The notes: a model not told the origin generated them from the letters alone. 64,000 bases of DNA from Nepenthes gracilis (GCA_033239525.1 BSYO01000036.1:4920126-4984125); one strand, 5' to 3'. Positions 47,602-59,005 are shown, counted from the stretch's first letter. Numbers and translations are program-made.

Positions 47602-49546
47602 TGTGATGGTCAATGTCCTCTTATTCTGTCAATAACTATTATCAAAATTAATTAATGTGATACACATACATAAGATCCATACATTCACCCCATCATCAGT
47701 GGTTCCAATACCATATTATAGGAGTACGACTTCGGATCTTATTAAGGAAATATGTCGGCAAAAATTAAACTGAAAAACTCTACAATATCCTGTAAAAGCA
47801 TACATAATATCCACAATAATTTGTCGAAGTAATTCTAAACTAATATACATCATTTCATACTTTTTGAGTTTCACATAATTTCGGTACATTAGAGTTTCAC
47901 ATAATTTCGGTACATTAAAATCCGATATAGACATTCTAAGCGTTAAAATATATCTTTCTAAGTATAAGAAATTTCCCATTTCACTCTTATTCATCTAGTA
48001 TCAACTCGTATGACTCATCTAAAGGTTAGTAAAAATAGTAAGAAAGTGAGATAAATATTTAGTAAGGCATAACATATAACAATAAACATGTACATTATAC
48101 TCAAATCAAATCATCAGAGAAAATATGAGTCATAATGTATATATAAGTATAAAACATGGGCAAAAAATATTTTCATGATGTATTTAAGCTTATTTATCTC
48201 ATTCTTCTACTGTCTTAACCAGTAAATATATTAAAAACTTATTTATCTTGAGGGATTAGAGTTAGTAAGCCTTACCAATTAATAGAATAGATAGTCCAAG
48301 AATTATATTCGCTTCCACACAATCTAAGACCTCACCATCCTATTCAATACCTAGAGATGGGCAGTACATATCTATAACCCAATAGATGGGCCGTAATCTG
48401 CTCTTATTTTCTCGCAACTAGGGGCATTCATCTATTACCATTATAATATTCTAAGACATGTCAGGTAATATTACTCTTTGAATAATTTTTTGGTCCAAAT
48501 TTTTTATTCTTTTTAAAATTTTTGTGAAAATTCTACAAATTTTCTTGGTTCTTAATTTTCTTATTTCGGAGAAAAATAATCATAATTTTTAATATTTTGT
48601 AAAGCTTCCAATCATACTTTCATGAATATAGAAATTGAATTCATGATAATTTTAGATTCATAGTCATAAAATTCAGCAAAATCAGTACCCCTAATTTTAG
48701 ATTTATAGTAATAAATTTAGCAAATTTTAGATTAAATTTAGCAATAAAATTTAGCACCAAATTTTGTATTTATAAAATTTCAGATTTAAAACCAGTAAGG
48801 CATGCTACAAAATTTTTAAATTTAAATTCAATAATTCAGTACCAAATTATAAAACTAAAATCTGTAATTCAGCACAAGAAGTTTAAATCATCAGATTTAA
48901 AATTAGCTGTGAGAAAAATGATATACATATATTAGTATGTTAGAATTTTAAGGGAGACTAGTATTAGAACAATAATATTCGAATATAATAGTAAGAATCA
49001 ACAAGAAGTGAAAGAAAATACTTAGAATATACTTGTCTCCACCTGATATATCGAAATTCTTACTCCAAATCTTATGAATCGAGCTACTCGGAAGCTTTCT
49101 CCCTTTCCTCCCTCTTCTTCTCTCTCCTTCAGCCTCTCTCTATTTTCTCACTCTTCAAACTATTCCACCGCTTGGAAATGTATTGGAACTAATCCTCGAT
49201 CAATTTTATAACAGACTTGCACTCGAGTGCAAGTCGGGCATGGGGCGGGTGTGGGGATTCTGGAATCCACGCCTGCTCGGGTTCTCAAGTATGCCTGGCA
49301 CTGGAATCAGCGCTTGGTAGGGCACTCGGACACGTGGCAGGCTTATGGGGCACTCTCTCCAGTGCCTCAGGTACTCGGAGGGTGCTGGGCATGCACAACA
49401 GTGCCGGCCCGAGGTGGGGTGAACGATGCATCCTGTTTATAATTTTTTTCTTTTAATATTATTTTTTATATCATTTGACTTTAATTTTAATTATATTTAC
49501 TAAATTAATCACTATTAATATAAGTTATAAAAATTTAAACCTTACA
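47602..49546 (-). repeat. 5' LTR of the Tekay-type element
   Basis: About 1,945 bp, starting TGTGATGGTC and ending TTACA in plus order. It matches 41153-43084 with visible divergence throughout. Open frames at 49217-49456 are within this LTR. Confidence 0.75.
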
Positions 49547-49551
49547 CTAAT

Positions 49552-50178
49552 TCAGGTGAAACTTTTATTTGTGAATCGGCCTACTAAAAGTATAGTCAAA
49601 ATCTCAATCAAAACAATCAAGTGGCCTAAATAATGTCAGACACAAACTATTATATAAAAGTCGGAGGAGTTGCAGACAAAAGTCCAACCCCTTCTAAAGA
49701 TGTCAAAAACAAAAAAAAAAAAAAAAAAAAAAACTTAGGGGGCATTCTTAGTATACGTGTTACAACATCCTCCATAAGAAAGAGTACCATTAGCTGAAGA
49801 CGGTCGATGGACTAAGGCCCAATGCATGGGTACAATGATATCCTTTCATAGGAATGAGTATCAATAATCAAATGCAGTCAACGGATTAGGCTTTGACAAA
49901 GCCCGATAACAATGGTACCTGTGCCTAGTTAGCAAGTAAGGATCTATCCTAGCTAAAGTAATACAATGTCTTCTCACAGGAAAGAACATTATCAAATGAA
50001 AAAGAGTGCTATGACGTCCACCCAAATGAATGAGCACTATCAAACAAATATGGTCGACCAACTAGAGTTTGACCCAATTTGGCTATAGTAGTGGCCACGC
50101 TTAGTTGATAAACAAAGTACATGTTGAGCAAAAAAGATCAGCATATGAAAGAAATTATCTGCAATAATGACTAAAAAA
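49552..50178. other. Tat-C spacer after pol
   Basis: No gene. Contains a run of more than 20 A at about 49711-49733 and loosely repeated units with sequence like AATGGTACC/GTAGTGGCC, possibly the remains of the array found after pol in Tat-A. Confidence 0.35.
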
Positions 50179-50199
50179 TCAAGCTAATTTATTAATAAC

Positions 50200-51940
50200 T
50201 AAATATTTACAACATGGAGAACCAAATCTTCTAACAAAAAGAAGGTACAATGATACTATCACTTGCCTATACTCGAACATTGTGACTATCCTAAGGCCGA
50301 GAGCCCCTTGGAGTGGCAATGGGTCCCCACCTAGTTTTGAGAAATCCTTTAGGTATGAACAGTGAGAAGTCTCAAAATTTCTCAAATCTAGGTAGCCTAG
50401 AGAAAATTCGGGAGCAATCAAAGTCACGATCTACCTACAGTGATAGAATTCGTCCTAAAATCTATCATCTAGAGTAGGTCCAACCTCTTGTAGATGGAGA
50501 CGTATGCTCAATTGTCCTTCGAGTCGAGTACACTTGTCTCGAAGATCACCAAATCGATGCTCAGCTTCGTAAAGCATGTCCTTTAGTGAGGCTATCCGAT
50601 CTAGGGCCAAGGATTTTTCATCTGATAGCCCTTGGAATCTCATCAGCCACTTGAACAACTCTATATCTAGAAAAGCAACTGATCTCAACTCTACTGGGCT
50701 TTGACAATGGTAGTATCAACTCGAATTTCCATCTCCTTGAATGTGGTAGGATCAAAAAACGTTTGAGATAGACAGGAGGTCTCAGCATCTCATTGATACA
50801 ACCCATTTGCAACCAAACGAACCAATTCCTACAACTGCCAACCAAAGCAAAATGGTTAGTTACAAATAAAGATGACAAAAATAAAAAAGAAAAGACAAGG
50901 GACTCCACAAGTGATGCTTCAACAGAAAATGGTCTCTCTTGAAAAGATAAACTGAGAGAAGCTTTGGACATAAAAATAGATGGTGACCACCAACACAGAA
51001 AAGACAAAGCGTGATGCTGAAGAGGGATTTTGAAACTGGGGGGAGGAGAAAAAGTACATGAGTCCTCTAGTTGTTCAAGTGCTAGAACATCAGCACGAGG
51101 AACCTTCTTTGCTTCAGGAGCCTTTGGACTATTATTGAAATTTTTTGCTACCCGATCATTATTAATGGACTCCTCAGAAAAATCAACAAGAGGTGTGGTA
51201 ATAGGCTCATTGGGCAACAACTTAACCAAAACTGGGACCCCATAACCACAAATGAAGCATTGATCTGTTCATTTGATTTGCTAGTGATGGGGTCATTTAT
51301 TCTTTAAATGGTGGGCAATGAAGCTTCACTACTCTCAATGAATTCGGGTGCCTCTTCAAAAACTCGGTGACCTAGTGTAGAATGCATAGAATCCGGCCTC
51401 CAAGATGACTCACTACCTTGTTTATCATAGGTCTCATCGACAACCCTATCATAGTCGCTTGAAGAAGATAACATAGGATCTACCTTGCCGGTTGCCCTTT
51501 CAGAAGACTCCCGAATGAAAAGTTCTCTTGATTTTCTCTTAGACTAAAGAAAAGGTTTGATGGTAGTAGCCTCCCCCTCCATTCTCACTTCCTAGCTAAC
51601 ATCAATGAGCACTTATCGGGTCAAAAAAACTATTTGTCCTCCAGAGTCAGATAGCATTCTCCTCAATAAGCTCCATCAAATGCCAAGTCATGCGAGACTC
51701 AATCTTTGTGATATCTCTAGAGTAGAATGAATTCACCTTGCCCCAAGGGTCTTCCTTTAGGTGGGTTTTGTAAATGGTGATGAAACTAAGTCGAGGAGAG
51801 TAGGCTCTATCATCAGACAAAGGCACCTAGTATGAAACACTGATAGGGATATTACACCTCTCATAAATGTCGTCTTTATCATCATACGTGAGGGCGGTTC
51901 GGATCGTAGCAACACTTTAAGAAGTTATTCTATGAACCAT
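50200..51940 (-). pseudogene. Tat-C antisense gene relic
   Basis: From an ATG at 51940 the minus strand gives a leader, then a RLSFITIYKTHLKE block homologous to the N-terminal part of the Tat-A and Tat-B antisense genes. It passes directly to sequence like the later PREW/WGKV part, so most of the Transposase_28-like core is deleted. An acidic Ser/Glu region continues to about 50995, then a likely intron (50835-50990). A coiled-coil exon follows (50688-50455, containing LALDRIASLKDMLYEAEHRF). Several stops are present. Confidence 0.5.
50835..50990 (-). other. Likely intron in the Tat-C antisense gene
   Basis: On the minus strand a GTGGTC donor and a TTGGCAG acceptor bracket a T-rich 156-bp segment. 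A CTAAC branch-point match (ACTAACC) lies about 20 bp before the acceptor. Its position matches the candidate introns of Tat-A and Tat-B. Confidence 0.4.
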
Positions 51941-51989
51941 GGAGGGAAGAACAAAAGAACAAATTAGGGTTGAGAAGTGCAAAATGTGA

Positions 51990-53393
51990 ATAAGTATAGA
52001 AATAAATGAGAGTCAGAGTTTAAATTGTCTAAAATTTAGCCCAAAAATGGTGTCGTCTAAGGGTATTGAAGAGACACGTTGCCATAATAATTGAGACACG
52101 CACTTGTATCAGAGAGTATTGCAGCACGTTTGTTTCATTGTGCCAATAATGATGGCCCGAAGCAATGCCTCCCAATGTAGTAGGCAAATAGCTAACGACT
52201 CTGACACCGAGATCGCCACGTTTACAGCATTACATAGATTATGATGCACTATCATATCATTTGTCAAAACAACATATTGGTGAATGAAAACCTTGATGTC
52301 ACTCTAATTAATGACTATTTGATTGATTTATGGATGCACAAACCAATATTTCAAAGTAAATTATCACACGTCGGATTGTCAGAAGGTTAAATTGTCAGTG
52401 GTCTGAATTGTTAAATTGTTAGAAATTAAACGGTGAAAAATAGCATTTAAGAGTTTCAATTATTCAGAGAAGACAAGAATGTTGGATCTATGCAAAGGAA
52501 AAAGAATAACATTTAAGTAGTTCTATTAATTGATTCATTTCATAACATATAACAATTAAAGTACAAATTGAAAGAGGATAAAGAAGATATAGAACAATTA
52601 CTTGGGTAAAAAATATTCTCTTTTTCTAAATATTTGGACATGAATTGTGCTAAAGGAACTATGAGAATGAAGAGAACGAAAAGAAAACTATCCGCCAAAA
52701 TGGCAATATCTATCTTGATTATCCCCATGAGGGTCAGCAAAATAAGGGCACCATTACAATATGCGGGCCAGACTTTAGAATGGAAATAAGAAAAGAAAAA
52801 AGCCCTCCCTCTAGGAACTACAACAGTTCTCTCCAATAACTATAATATTTCCATAGGGTGAGGCAACTACAAAAATTGTCTGCCAAAACCTATTCTAGTT
52901 GCCTAAGTTGCGACAATGGAGGCATTGTCATAGCAAAACCTATCACAGCTATGGAGGCCTAGTTTTGGGACGGATATAAATGTGAAGAAATTAAAGTAGT
53001 TTCTCATATAAAAGAGGGCAATGAAGACAGTCTCCAAACGTATCCTTGGATCTTAACTTCAAAAGTTGGAGGATAACTCCCACCGACTCCATCTTATGGC
53101 TACGAAAGTTCCATGCTGGCTTAAAGTAGTCATACCACTGGGCAAGACAAATAACACTTCATGATGTAAAGTAAAAAGAGCTCCATAATTTATAACCGAG
53201 AGGAGTACTCAAAGGGCATTCAACCGAGGGAGATATCAAATATTAGCATTGATGACAAAGAATAAACCCACCAAATAAGACTTCAAATTAGTAGAATATA
53301 TGAGGAAGGAATGAGCATTGATAAAGTTATAGTTAGCATCCCATCAATGACATGTTGGAAGTTGAAATTCAAACCTCCCAACATGGAGGGTAG
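51990..53393. other. Tat-C 3' non-coding region
   Basis: No clear gene. A 98-codon minus-strand frame (52836-52540) is rich in hydrophobic residues but unrecognised. The polypurine-like ACATGGAGGGTAG at 53381-53393 precedes the 3' LTR. Confidence 0.4.
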
Positions 53394-54232
53394 TGATGGG
53401 TATTGCCAAAACTAGGCCGGCCTAATGCACAAATAGATAAGATCAGGCTGGCCCAATGTACACCTCTGAGCCTATCAGGTAAATGGCTCAACATATGAAC
53501 CAAAGAATAGGATCTAAATAGCCAAATATTAAAGGGTCATAATGGGTCTCTTAAAGGCCAAATATAAGTGGTGCTTGAGTCGATCTAATGGCCAGTGGTC
53601 AACGGTCCTTCTATTAAATTAAGGCGGCTATCACACATGTGGGTAATGCTTCTTGCCATTGAAACAAAGTGGGATATGCCAACACATTGATTACAGGCGC
53701 TCCCCAATCAAGCAACACCTCCTATTATAAATAAACCTTCTCCCCTAGAGAAAAGGGGACGATGATAATGACAACAAAAATAGAAATGAGAGGATGAAAT
53801 AACAATGTCTAAAAATGACCATAGAAGTTAGATACTCCAATAGATAAGTGCACAATTATTAAAACCATTCCACCAATCAAGTGCAAAAGTATAAAAGCCA
53901 CTCAACCAGTTAAGTGCACAAAAAGGAGTCTTACCTTCAATACAAACGCTCATCCCTATCCTCTTTAAATTCTCACATATGCCTCATTGTATTTTTCTTA
54001 TTCAAATAGAAAGATTTCTAATTTGAGTATTGAAGGATATACTTGAAAGTGAGTCCTGGAGGACAAATTGGGGAGCGAGTCTTATGCGCCTCTTACCTTT
54101 TGTTTGTTTTATTGTGATATGTATGGTTTAGATTTAAAATTATGAAAATAGGGCCAATTGTTGATCATGCAACTAGGTGTGACAAGGTGGCTCTTTAATT
54201 AGTATAATAATCTGGATTCTCAAGAGACATCA
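53394..54232 (+). repeat. 3' LTR of Tat-C
   Basis: The 839-bp LTR starts TGATGGGTATTGCC after the polypurine tract and ends AGAGACATCA. Its last 440 bp match the 5' LTR on both sides of the nested insertion. Confidence 0.7.
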
Positions 54233-54663
54233 CTATCGAAATCTTCATGGTGTATATCTAATCCTTATATGTAATTATCTTAGATAAAAAAAAATGCATG
54301 CTCTTAAAAGATTTAACATATTGTCTCTTAAAGAGGGTCTTATCTCTGTTGTTTACTCTCATGGCTTTGTACTCGAATGAGTTATTGATCATGTATTCTC
54401 AAGTCTCATGCATTTTAGGTTATTTAACCTGCCACTAACTTAATAGTCATTAAAAATCTTGAAAAAATAAACGAGCACACTTACTAATCTTCCAACTGCT
54501 CATTTGTTTTTTAGAATAAAATTATATATTTGATAAGTATTCCACCTAATTAAATAAGAATAGGGGGCAGTGATATTCCCCCCTATTGTAGTATCTTTGG
54601 AATGGCTTTTTTTGTTGGATAAAAGAATTTAATGCATGAGATTTATTTTTTCTTCAACAAATT
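54233..54663. other. Distal upstream region of PGIP copy 2
   Basis: No gene. 54240-54455 matches 2200-2440 and 54480-54658 matches 4117-4205, so relative to copy 1 about 1.7 kb is missing between them. The last five bases before Tat-E, AAATT, are its target duplication. Confidence 0.5.
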
Positions 54664-56010
54664 AGTTGCGTCCCAAATCCCCGGTTCTTGTACGGATAAC
54701 GGCGCTTTCCAATCTTCCATTGACAGTCGATCTGGATCGGATCCGGTCTCCATCGCTAATAACCTGGAACCTGCACAACACAAACCACAAATAAGAGGTC
54801 AAAGGACAACGGGGGGCTACCCCCATTGACACTCCGATACTCAAGTCAGAAATCTTCCATAATAAACGGATGAATTCACGTTTAAAGGTAAACGTGGCGG
54901 CAATGCAAAGATGTAGAAATGAGAGTAGTGTGGGAGGGATGTATTGGGAGGCTTGAGCTCCATGAATATGCCCGGCAGAGGGGAGGTTTAGAGGTGCACC
55001 TGCGGAGGGCGGCTTTAAGGTGCGCCGACAGATGGGCAGCTTAGAGACGCCCCTACAAAGGGCGGCTTAAAGGTGCACCTAGCAGAGAGTGGCTTAAAGG
55101 TGTGCCTACAAAGGATGGTTTAGAGGTGCACTCAGTAGAGTGACAGCTTAAAGGACGGCTTAGAGGAGCATGACTAAGTTGCCTCGGTGGATCAACATCC
55201 TGGTTACCTGAGCCGAGGGTTGACTCTTGGACAACATGCTCCTGACTTCGGGGTGTAGGGCTCGTGACTCTAGGATAGAGTGCTCATGGGATGGAGGGCT
55301 CCTGGCTCCGGGACGGAGAGCTCGTGGCTCAAGGATGGAGGGCTCCTGTCACCAGGATGGATGTCTCATGGCCCTAGGACGGAGGGCTCCTAGCTCTGAG
55401 ACAGAGGGCTCCTATCTCCGGGACGGAGATCTAAAGGCCTCCGGAAGGAAGGAGGGTTGAGAGCCCCCTGGTAACGGAGGGCCAAGGGCCTCCGGATGGG
55501 AAGAGGGCTAAGAGCCTCTGGGCGGCGGAAGGCTACTGGCCTTCGGATTGGTAGAGGGCTAAAAGCCTCCTAGCGGCGAAAGGCCGCTGCTCTCCAGACG
55601 GGTAGAGGGCTTGATGGCCTCCTGGCAGCGGAGGGCTAATGCCCTCCAAACGAGAGGAGGACTAAAAGCCTCAAGGATTGGAGGTGGCTGAGAGGACCCG
55701 GACGAGCGAGAGCCAAGGGGCCTCCTTTTTTAGTGGAGGGCTAAGGGTCTCCTGGCTGCCAGTCCACTCTCATTGGAGATTTGCTAGTAATGGCTATACC
55801 CTTCTCCGAGCCATATGGAGCCTTATAGATCTTCTTTAAACTTCTCCAGCTTGTCCATCAATACTTAAGGGTGCTTACTTTTATAGTGGAATTTATGGAT
55901 ATACTATTCCTCCAAAAGCAATGTGGGACTTTCACTTTGAAAGAATTATGTTGGATTGTGAGCAGGCTGCTGGGCCTGGCCTATTGGGGTCATGGTTATT
56001 GGACCCATCA
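54664..56010 (-). repeat. 3' LTR of Tat-E
   Basis: 1,347 bp, paired with 59694-61045. It includes minisatellite-like stretches: GTGCACC/GGCGGCTTA units at 54990-55170 and GGAGGGCTCCTGGCTC-type units of about 28-30 bp at 55240-55740. The 77-codon frame at 55227-55460 is a by-product of these repeats. A minus-strand TATAAAAG lies near 55880. Confidence 0.85.
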
Positions 56011-56099
56011 CTTGCCCCCCATGCCAGTGGACCGAATTTTTGGCCTTTGGCATATTCATGATAGGATGAGACTAGTCGTGTTGTCCCCTCAAGTTTGAC

Positions 56100-57015
56100 C
56101 TGGATTCATTGACCGAAAAGTTTGACTCTGGGGAGTGGATGAACCAGATTGATGATTTACTAGCTTGGTTGACCACATCACTTGATCTGGAGAGCGAAAC
56201 AGAGCCGAAAATATGGTTTTCCAGTTTTGTTTATCGGTGAAGTGCTTGAATACGGAGAGCAATGCAAAGCCAAAAATTTTTTGTTGATCGGATCCTTTGA
56301 TCGGCGAAGTGCTCGAATTCGGAGAGCAACTCGGAGTCAAAAATCTTTGTTGATCAATCCGTTGACCAGAAAAGTGCTCAAATTCGGAGAGCAGTTCGGA
56401 GCTGAAAATCTTTGTTGACCGGATCCATTGATAGGCAAACTGCTCGAATTCTGAGAGTAATGTGGGGTCAGAAATCTTTGTTGATCGCATCTATTGACTG
56501 GCAAAGTGCTCGAATTCGAAGAGTAGTTTGGAGCCAAAAATTTTTGTTGACCAGATCTGTTGACCGGTGAAGTGTTCGAATCCGGAGAGCAGTTCAAAGC
56601 CGAAAATTTTTATTGACCGGATCCATTTACTAGTGAAGTGCTCGAATTCGGAGGGTAGTTCAAAGCTGAAAATCTTTGTTGACCGGATCCATTGGCCGAC
56701 AAAGTGCTCGAATCCGGAGAGCAGTTTGGAGTCAAAAATCTTTGTTGACCAGATCCGTTGGCCAGTGAAGTGCTCAAATCCGAAGAGCAGTTCGAAGCCT
56801 GAGATCTTTGCTGATCGGATCCATTGCCCGACGAAGTGCTCGAATCCGGAGAGCAGTTCAAAATCGAAAATCTTTGTTGACCAGATCCGTTGACCGACGA
56901 AGTGCTTGAATCTGAAGAGCAGTTCAGAGCCAAAAATCTTTGTTGACTGGAACTATTGTTAGACAAATTGCTCAAATCCAAAGAGCAACATGGTGCCAAA
57001 AATTTTTATTAACCA
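56100..57015. repeat. 66-bp minisatellite in Tat-E
   Basis: About 14 copies of a 66-bp unit (period measured from 56638, 56704, 56770, 56836, 56902) built around GTGCTCGAATCCGGAGAGCAG and TTGACCGGATCCGTTGACCG. As 66 is a multiple of three, long frames stay open on both strands (for example 56567-56893 plus and 56999-56610 minus), giving 22-residue repeats. I regard these frames as consequences of the period. Confidence 0.9.
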
Positions 57016-57775
57016 GAACCGTTGATCGGTGCTGACCGTGAGCCTTCTGAGTCTCAAGCAAGATCCAGGAGCGCGCAGAGAGAAGATCTCAAATTTGAGA
57101 TTAGATCTCCTCACTGTAAGGGTGCGCTTTGAGAGGTCGGGAGGTGACTTGTCTTAAGATAGTTGATCATTCGAGTTGTAGCAATAGGATGCACCTTGCG
57201 TTCTCTGGAAGGGCTCTTCTCGTCGTACATTGCTGTTGGCGAGTCAGCCAATGGGACTACGAGTGAGGAGCCCCCAGGAAGCTCAGTTGGTAAAACTGGG
57301 GATCCTTTGCCTCTTGGGTTGAGTGAATGGTTCAATACTGTGACCCCGGCCAAGCCTAGGATCCCGATATTAGTGACTCCCTCTTCGAGGATGCTTCTTT
57401 GCTTTCTAGTTGAGTGTCAGGGCTGTTGGTGATGATTTGCGCCAGATTTCAATCATTCTTGTGAAGGAAAGTCGTAGCCTTGTGGAGACGCGGTTGTCGT
57501 CTAAACCTTCTGGCCTTGGACGATCACGTCTGGTTGGTTGTGCTTGCCCCTACCCAGAGGAGGTCATGGCGCTGAGAAGATAAGGTTGCCGGCAAAGCTT
57601 TGAAGCTATCGTTACCGTACTTTCGCTAGCCTAGGCCGTCACCCACATGTACTGTCAATACTCGGTCCTACTTGAGGACGTCGTAGCTTTCATGTGTCTT
57701 GTCCTAATCTATCGACCGTCGTTGATTGATGGTGCTCTCTCCTTCGGGAGGAGGTCATCGCACGCATGCTAAAAT
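57016..57775. other. Tat-E unique interior segment
   Basis: This is the least repetitive part of the interior. Overlapping frames on both strands (57163-57432 plus, 57353-57111 minus) match nothing I know. It ends in a segment with a GGAGGAGGTCATCG-like motif that also precedes the array of Tat-A (near 10000). Confidence 0.35.
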
Positions 57776-58060
57776 GCCCCCTAAGGTTTTGAGTTCGACC
57801 GCACAAGGCCACTCGGTGATGGGACTGAGGTTTGATTCGACCGCCTATGGGTCGCTTGGATGACCAATATTTAATTTGACTGCTCACAGGTCGCCTGGAT
57901 GACCAAGGTTTAATTTGAACGCTTATGGGCCACCTAGATGACTAAGATTTAATTCGACCGCTCAAGGGCCGTTTGGATGATCAGGGTTTAGTTATGACCG
58001 CTTATGGCCGCCTGGATGACCAAGGTTTAGTTTCGAATTGGTAAAAATCCATCCGATTTA
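57776..58060. repeat. 39-bp minisatellite of Tat-E, related to the Tat-A array
   Basis: About six or seven units of roughly 39 bp with GCCTGGATGACCAAGGTTTA cores, followed by TTGGTAAAAATCCATCCGAT. The same order (array, then this motif) is found in Tat-A at 10030-10270. Confidence 0.75.
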
Positions 58061-58604
58061 GAGACAGTTTAGGTCGCATAATTTTATGCAATGTTATGTA
58101 ATCACTCGTATGAGCATATAATATTTCTATCCTATTAACAGAAATATGATTCAATTAAGGAGTATGGTGTATGCAAGACTTACCTAGATTCGATGTGGAA
58201 TCGTCATCGGTGCATTTGTAATCTGCTCATTGTATCAAGTGTATGGCTAGCGTGCACCACTTCAGAGGGTCATCAGGGCGCCTTGGCAGGCGCCTTGGCC
58301 TATGACTCCTATGTTCCATGGGATTTGGTCCTTTACCATGAATTGGTTAGGTAGCGTGTTGTTGCTGTACTAGAAAACCTATTGGCCAATGGTTTGGGTT
58401 CCGTTATTTGCTGATATTGCTTCAGGTGACCCAGACCAGTGCAGCGCTTGCCTGGATGATATTTTCTGCGGTGCAATGTGTGCTGGGTCAAGCACATTGA
58501 GCCCCCATTGCAAGTTTTGCCATAACTTTTACAGGGTCTTCTGCCGTACAACAGGTTGTAGCGGGATCGGCCTACTGATTGGAGCAATGCTGCATGGTGA
58601 AGAT

Positions 58605-59005
58605 CAGGCCGCAGAAAACCTGGCGGCGAGATCTCTGGCAGGCCAGAGAAGATCTGGCGGTAAAGAGTAACGGCAAGCCAGAGAAGATTTGGCGATGAGT
58701 TCCAACAGGCAAGAGAGATCTACAGCGAGAAACTCCTACAAGCCAGCAAAGATCTAGCGGCGAGAGCTCTGATAGGCCGAAGAAGATTTGGTTGTGAGGA
58801 GCTCTGGTAGGCCAGAGGAGATCCAGCGGTGAGGAGCTATGGCAGGCTAGAGAAAATCTGGCGATGAGTTCCGACAGGCCAGATAGATCTGGTTGTAAGG
58901 AGCTTCGGCAGGCAAGAGAAGATCTGGGAGGGAGGACTTTCAACAAGCCAGAAAAGGTTTGGTAGCGAGAGCTCCAACAGGCCAGAGAAGATCTGGCAAT
59001 GAAGA
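58605..59005. repeat. 35-bp minisatellite in Tat-E
   Basis: About eleven diverged copies of a 31-35-bp unit with AGATCTGGCGG and CAGGCCAGAGAA. The 154-codon minus-strand frame 59036-58572 consists of these repeats (recurring ARSSLAC) and is not treated as a gene. From 59006 to 59693 no gene is seen. Confidence 0.8.

Larger units (their letters stand above)
41153..49546 (-). mobile_element. Nested Ty3/gypsy chromovirus, Tekay/Del type
   Basis: This 8.4-kb element sits inside Tat-C. It has LTRs of about 1.93 kb, a tRNA-Met-type primer site on the minus strand (TGGTATCAAAG, 47589-47599), gag, protease, RT, RNase H, integrase and a chromodomain remnant. The flanking 5-mers CTAAG (41148-41152) and CTAAT (49547-49551) differ at one base. 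It is full of stops and frameshifts. Confidence 0.8.
33662..54232 (+). mobile_element. Tat-C: old Ty3/gypsy Tat-lineage element with nested insertions
   Basis: Ends are set by an LTR start TGATGTG at about 33662, a primer site at 35688, the polypurine tract before 53394 and the 3' LTR end at 54232. Subtracting the two nested insertions (34240-35464 and 41153-49546) leaves about 10.95 kb, the same as Tat-A. The gag-pol set is A/T-rich and riddled with stops. The sequences next to the two LTRs (ATTAG and CTATC) do not match, and both flanks are PGIP-segment paralogues from different positions, so this may be a recombinant of two insertions. Confidence 0.7.

Noticed and set aside
49217..49456. 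Gly/Ser-rich frames of 71-79 codons
   Set aside because: They lie inside the Tekay-type 5' LTR and are not conserved in the 3' LTR copy.
52540..52836. 98-codon minus-strand hydrophobic frame in Tat-C considered as a displaced piece of the antisense gene
   Set aside because: A PRGR-type string recalls the Tat-A frame, but the surrounding residues do not align convincingly and the location is on the wrong side of the N-terminal block.
56100..59005. Tandem arrays considered as CRISPR
   Set aside because: Units are contiguous and diverged with no unique spacers of constant length, and they sit inside a plant LTR element.
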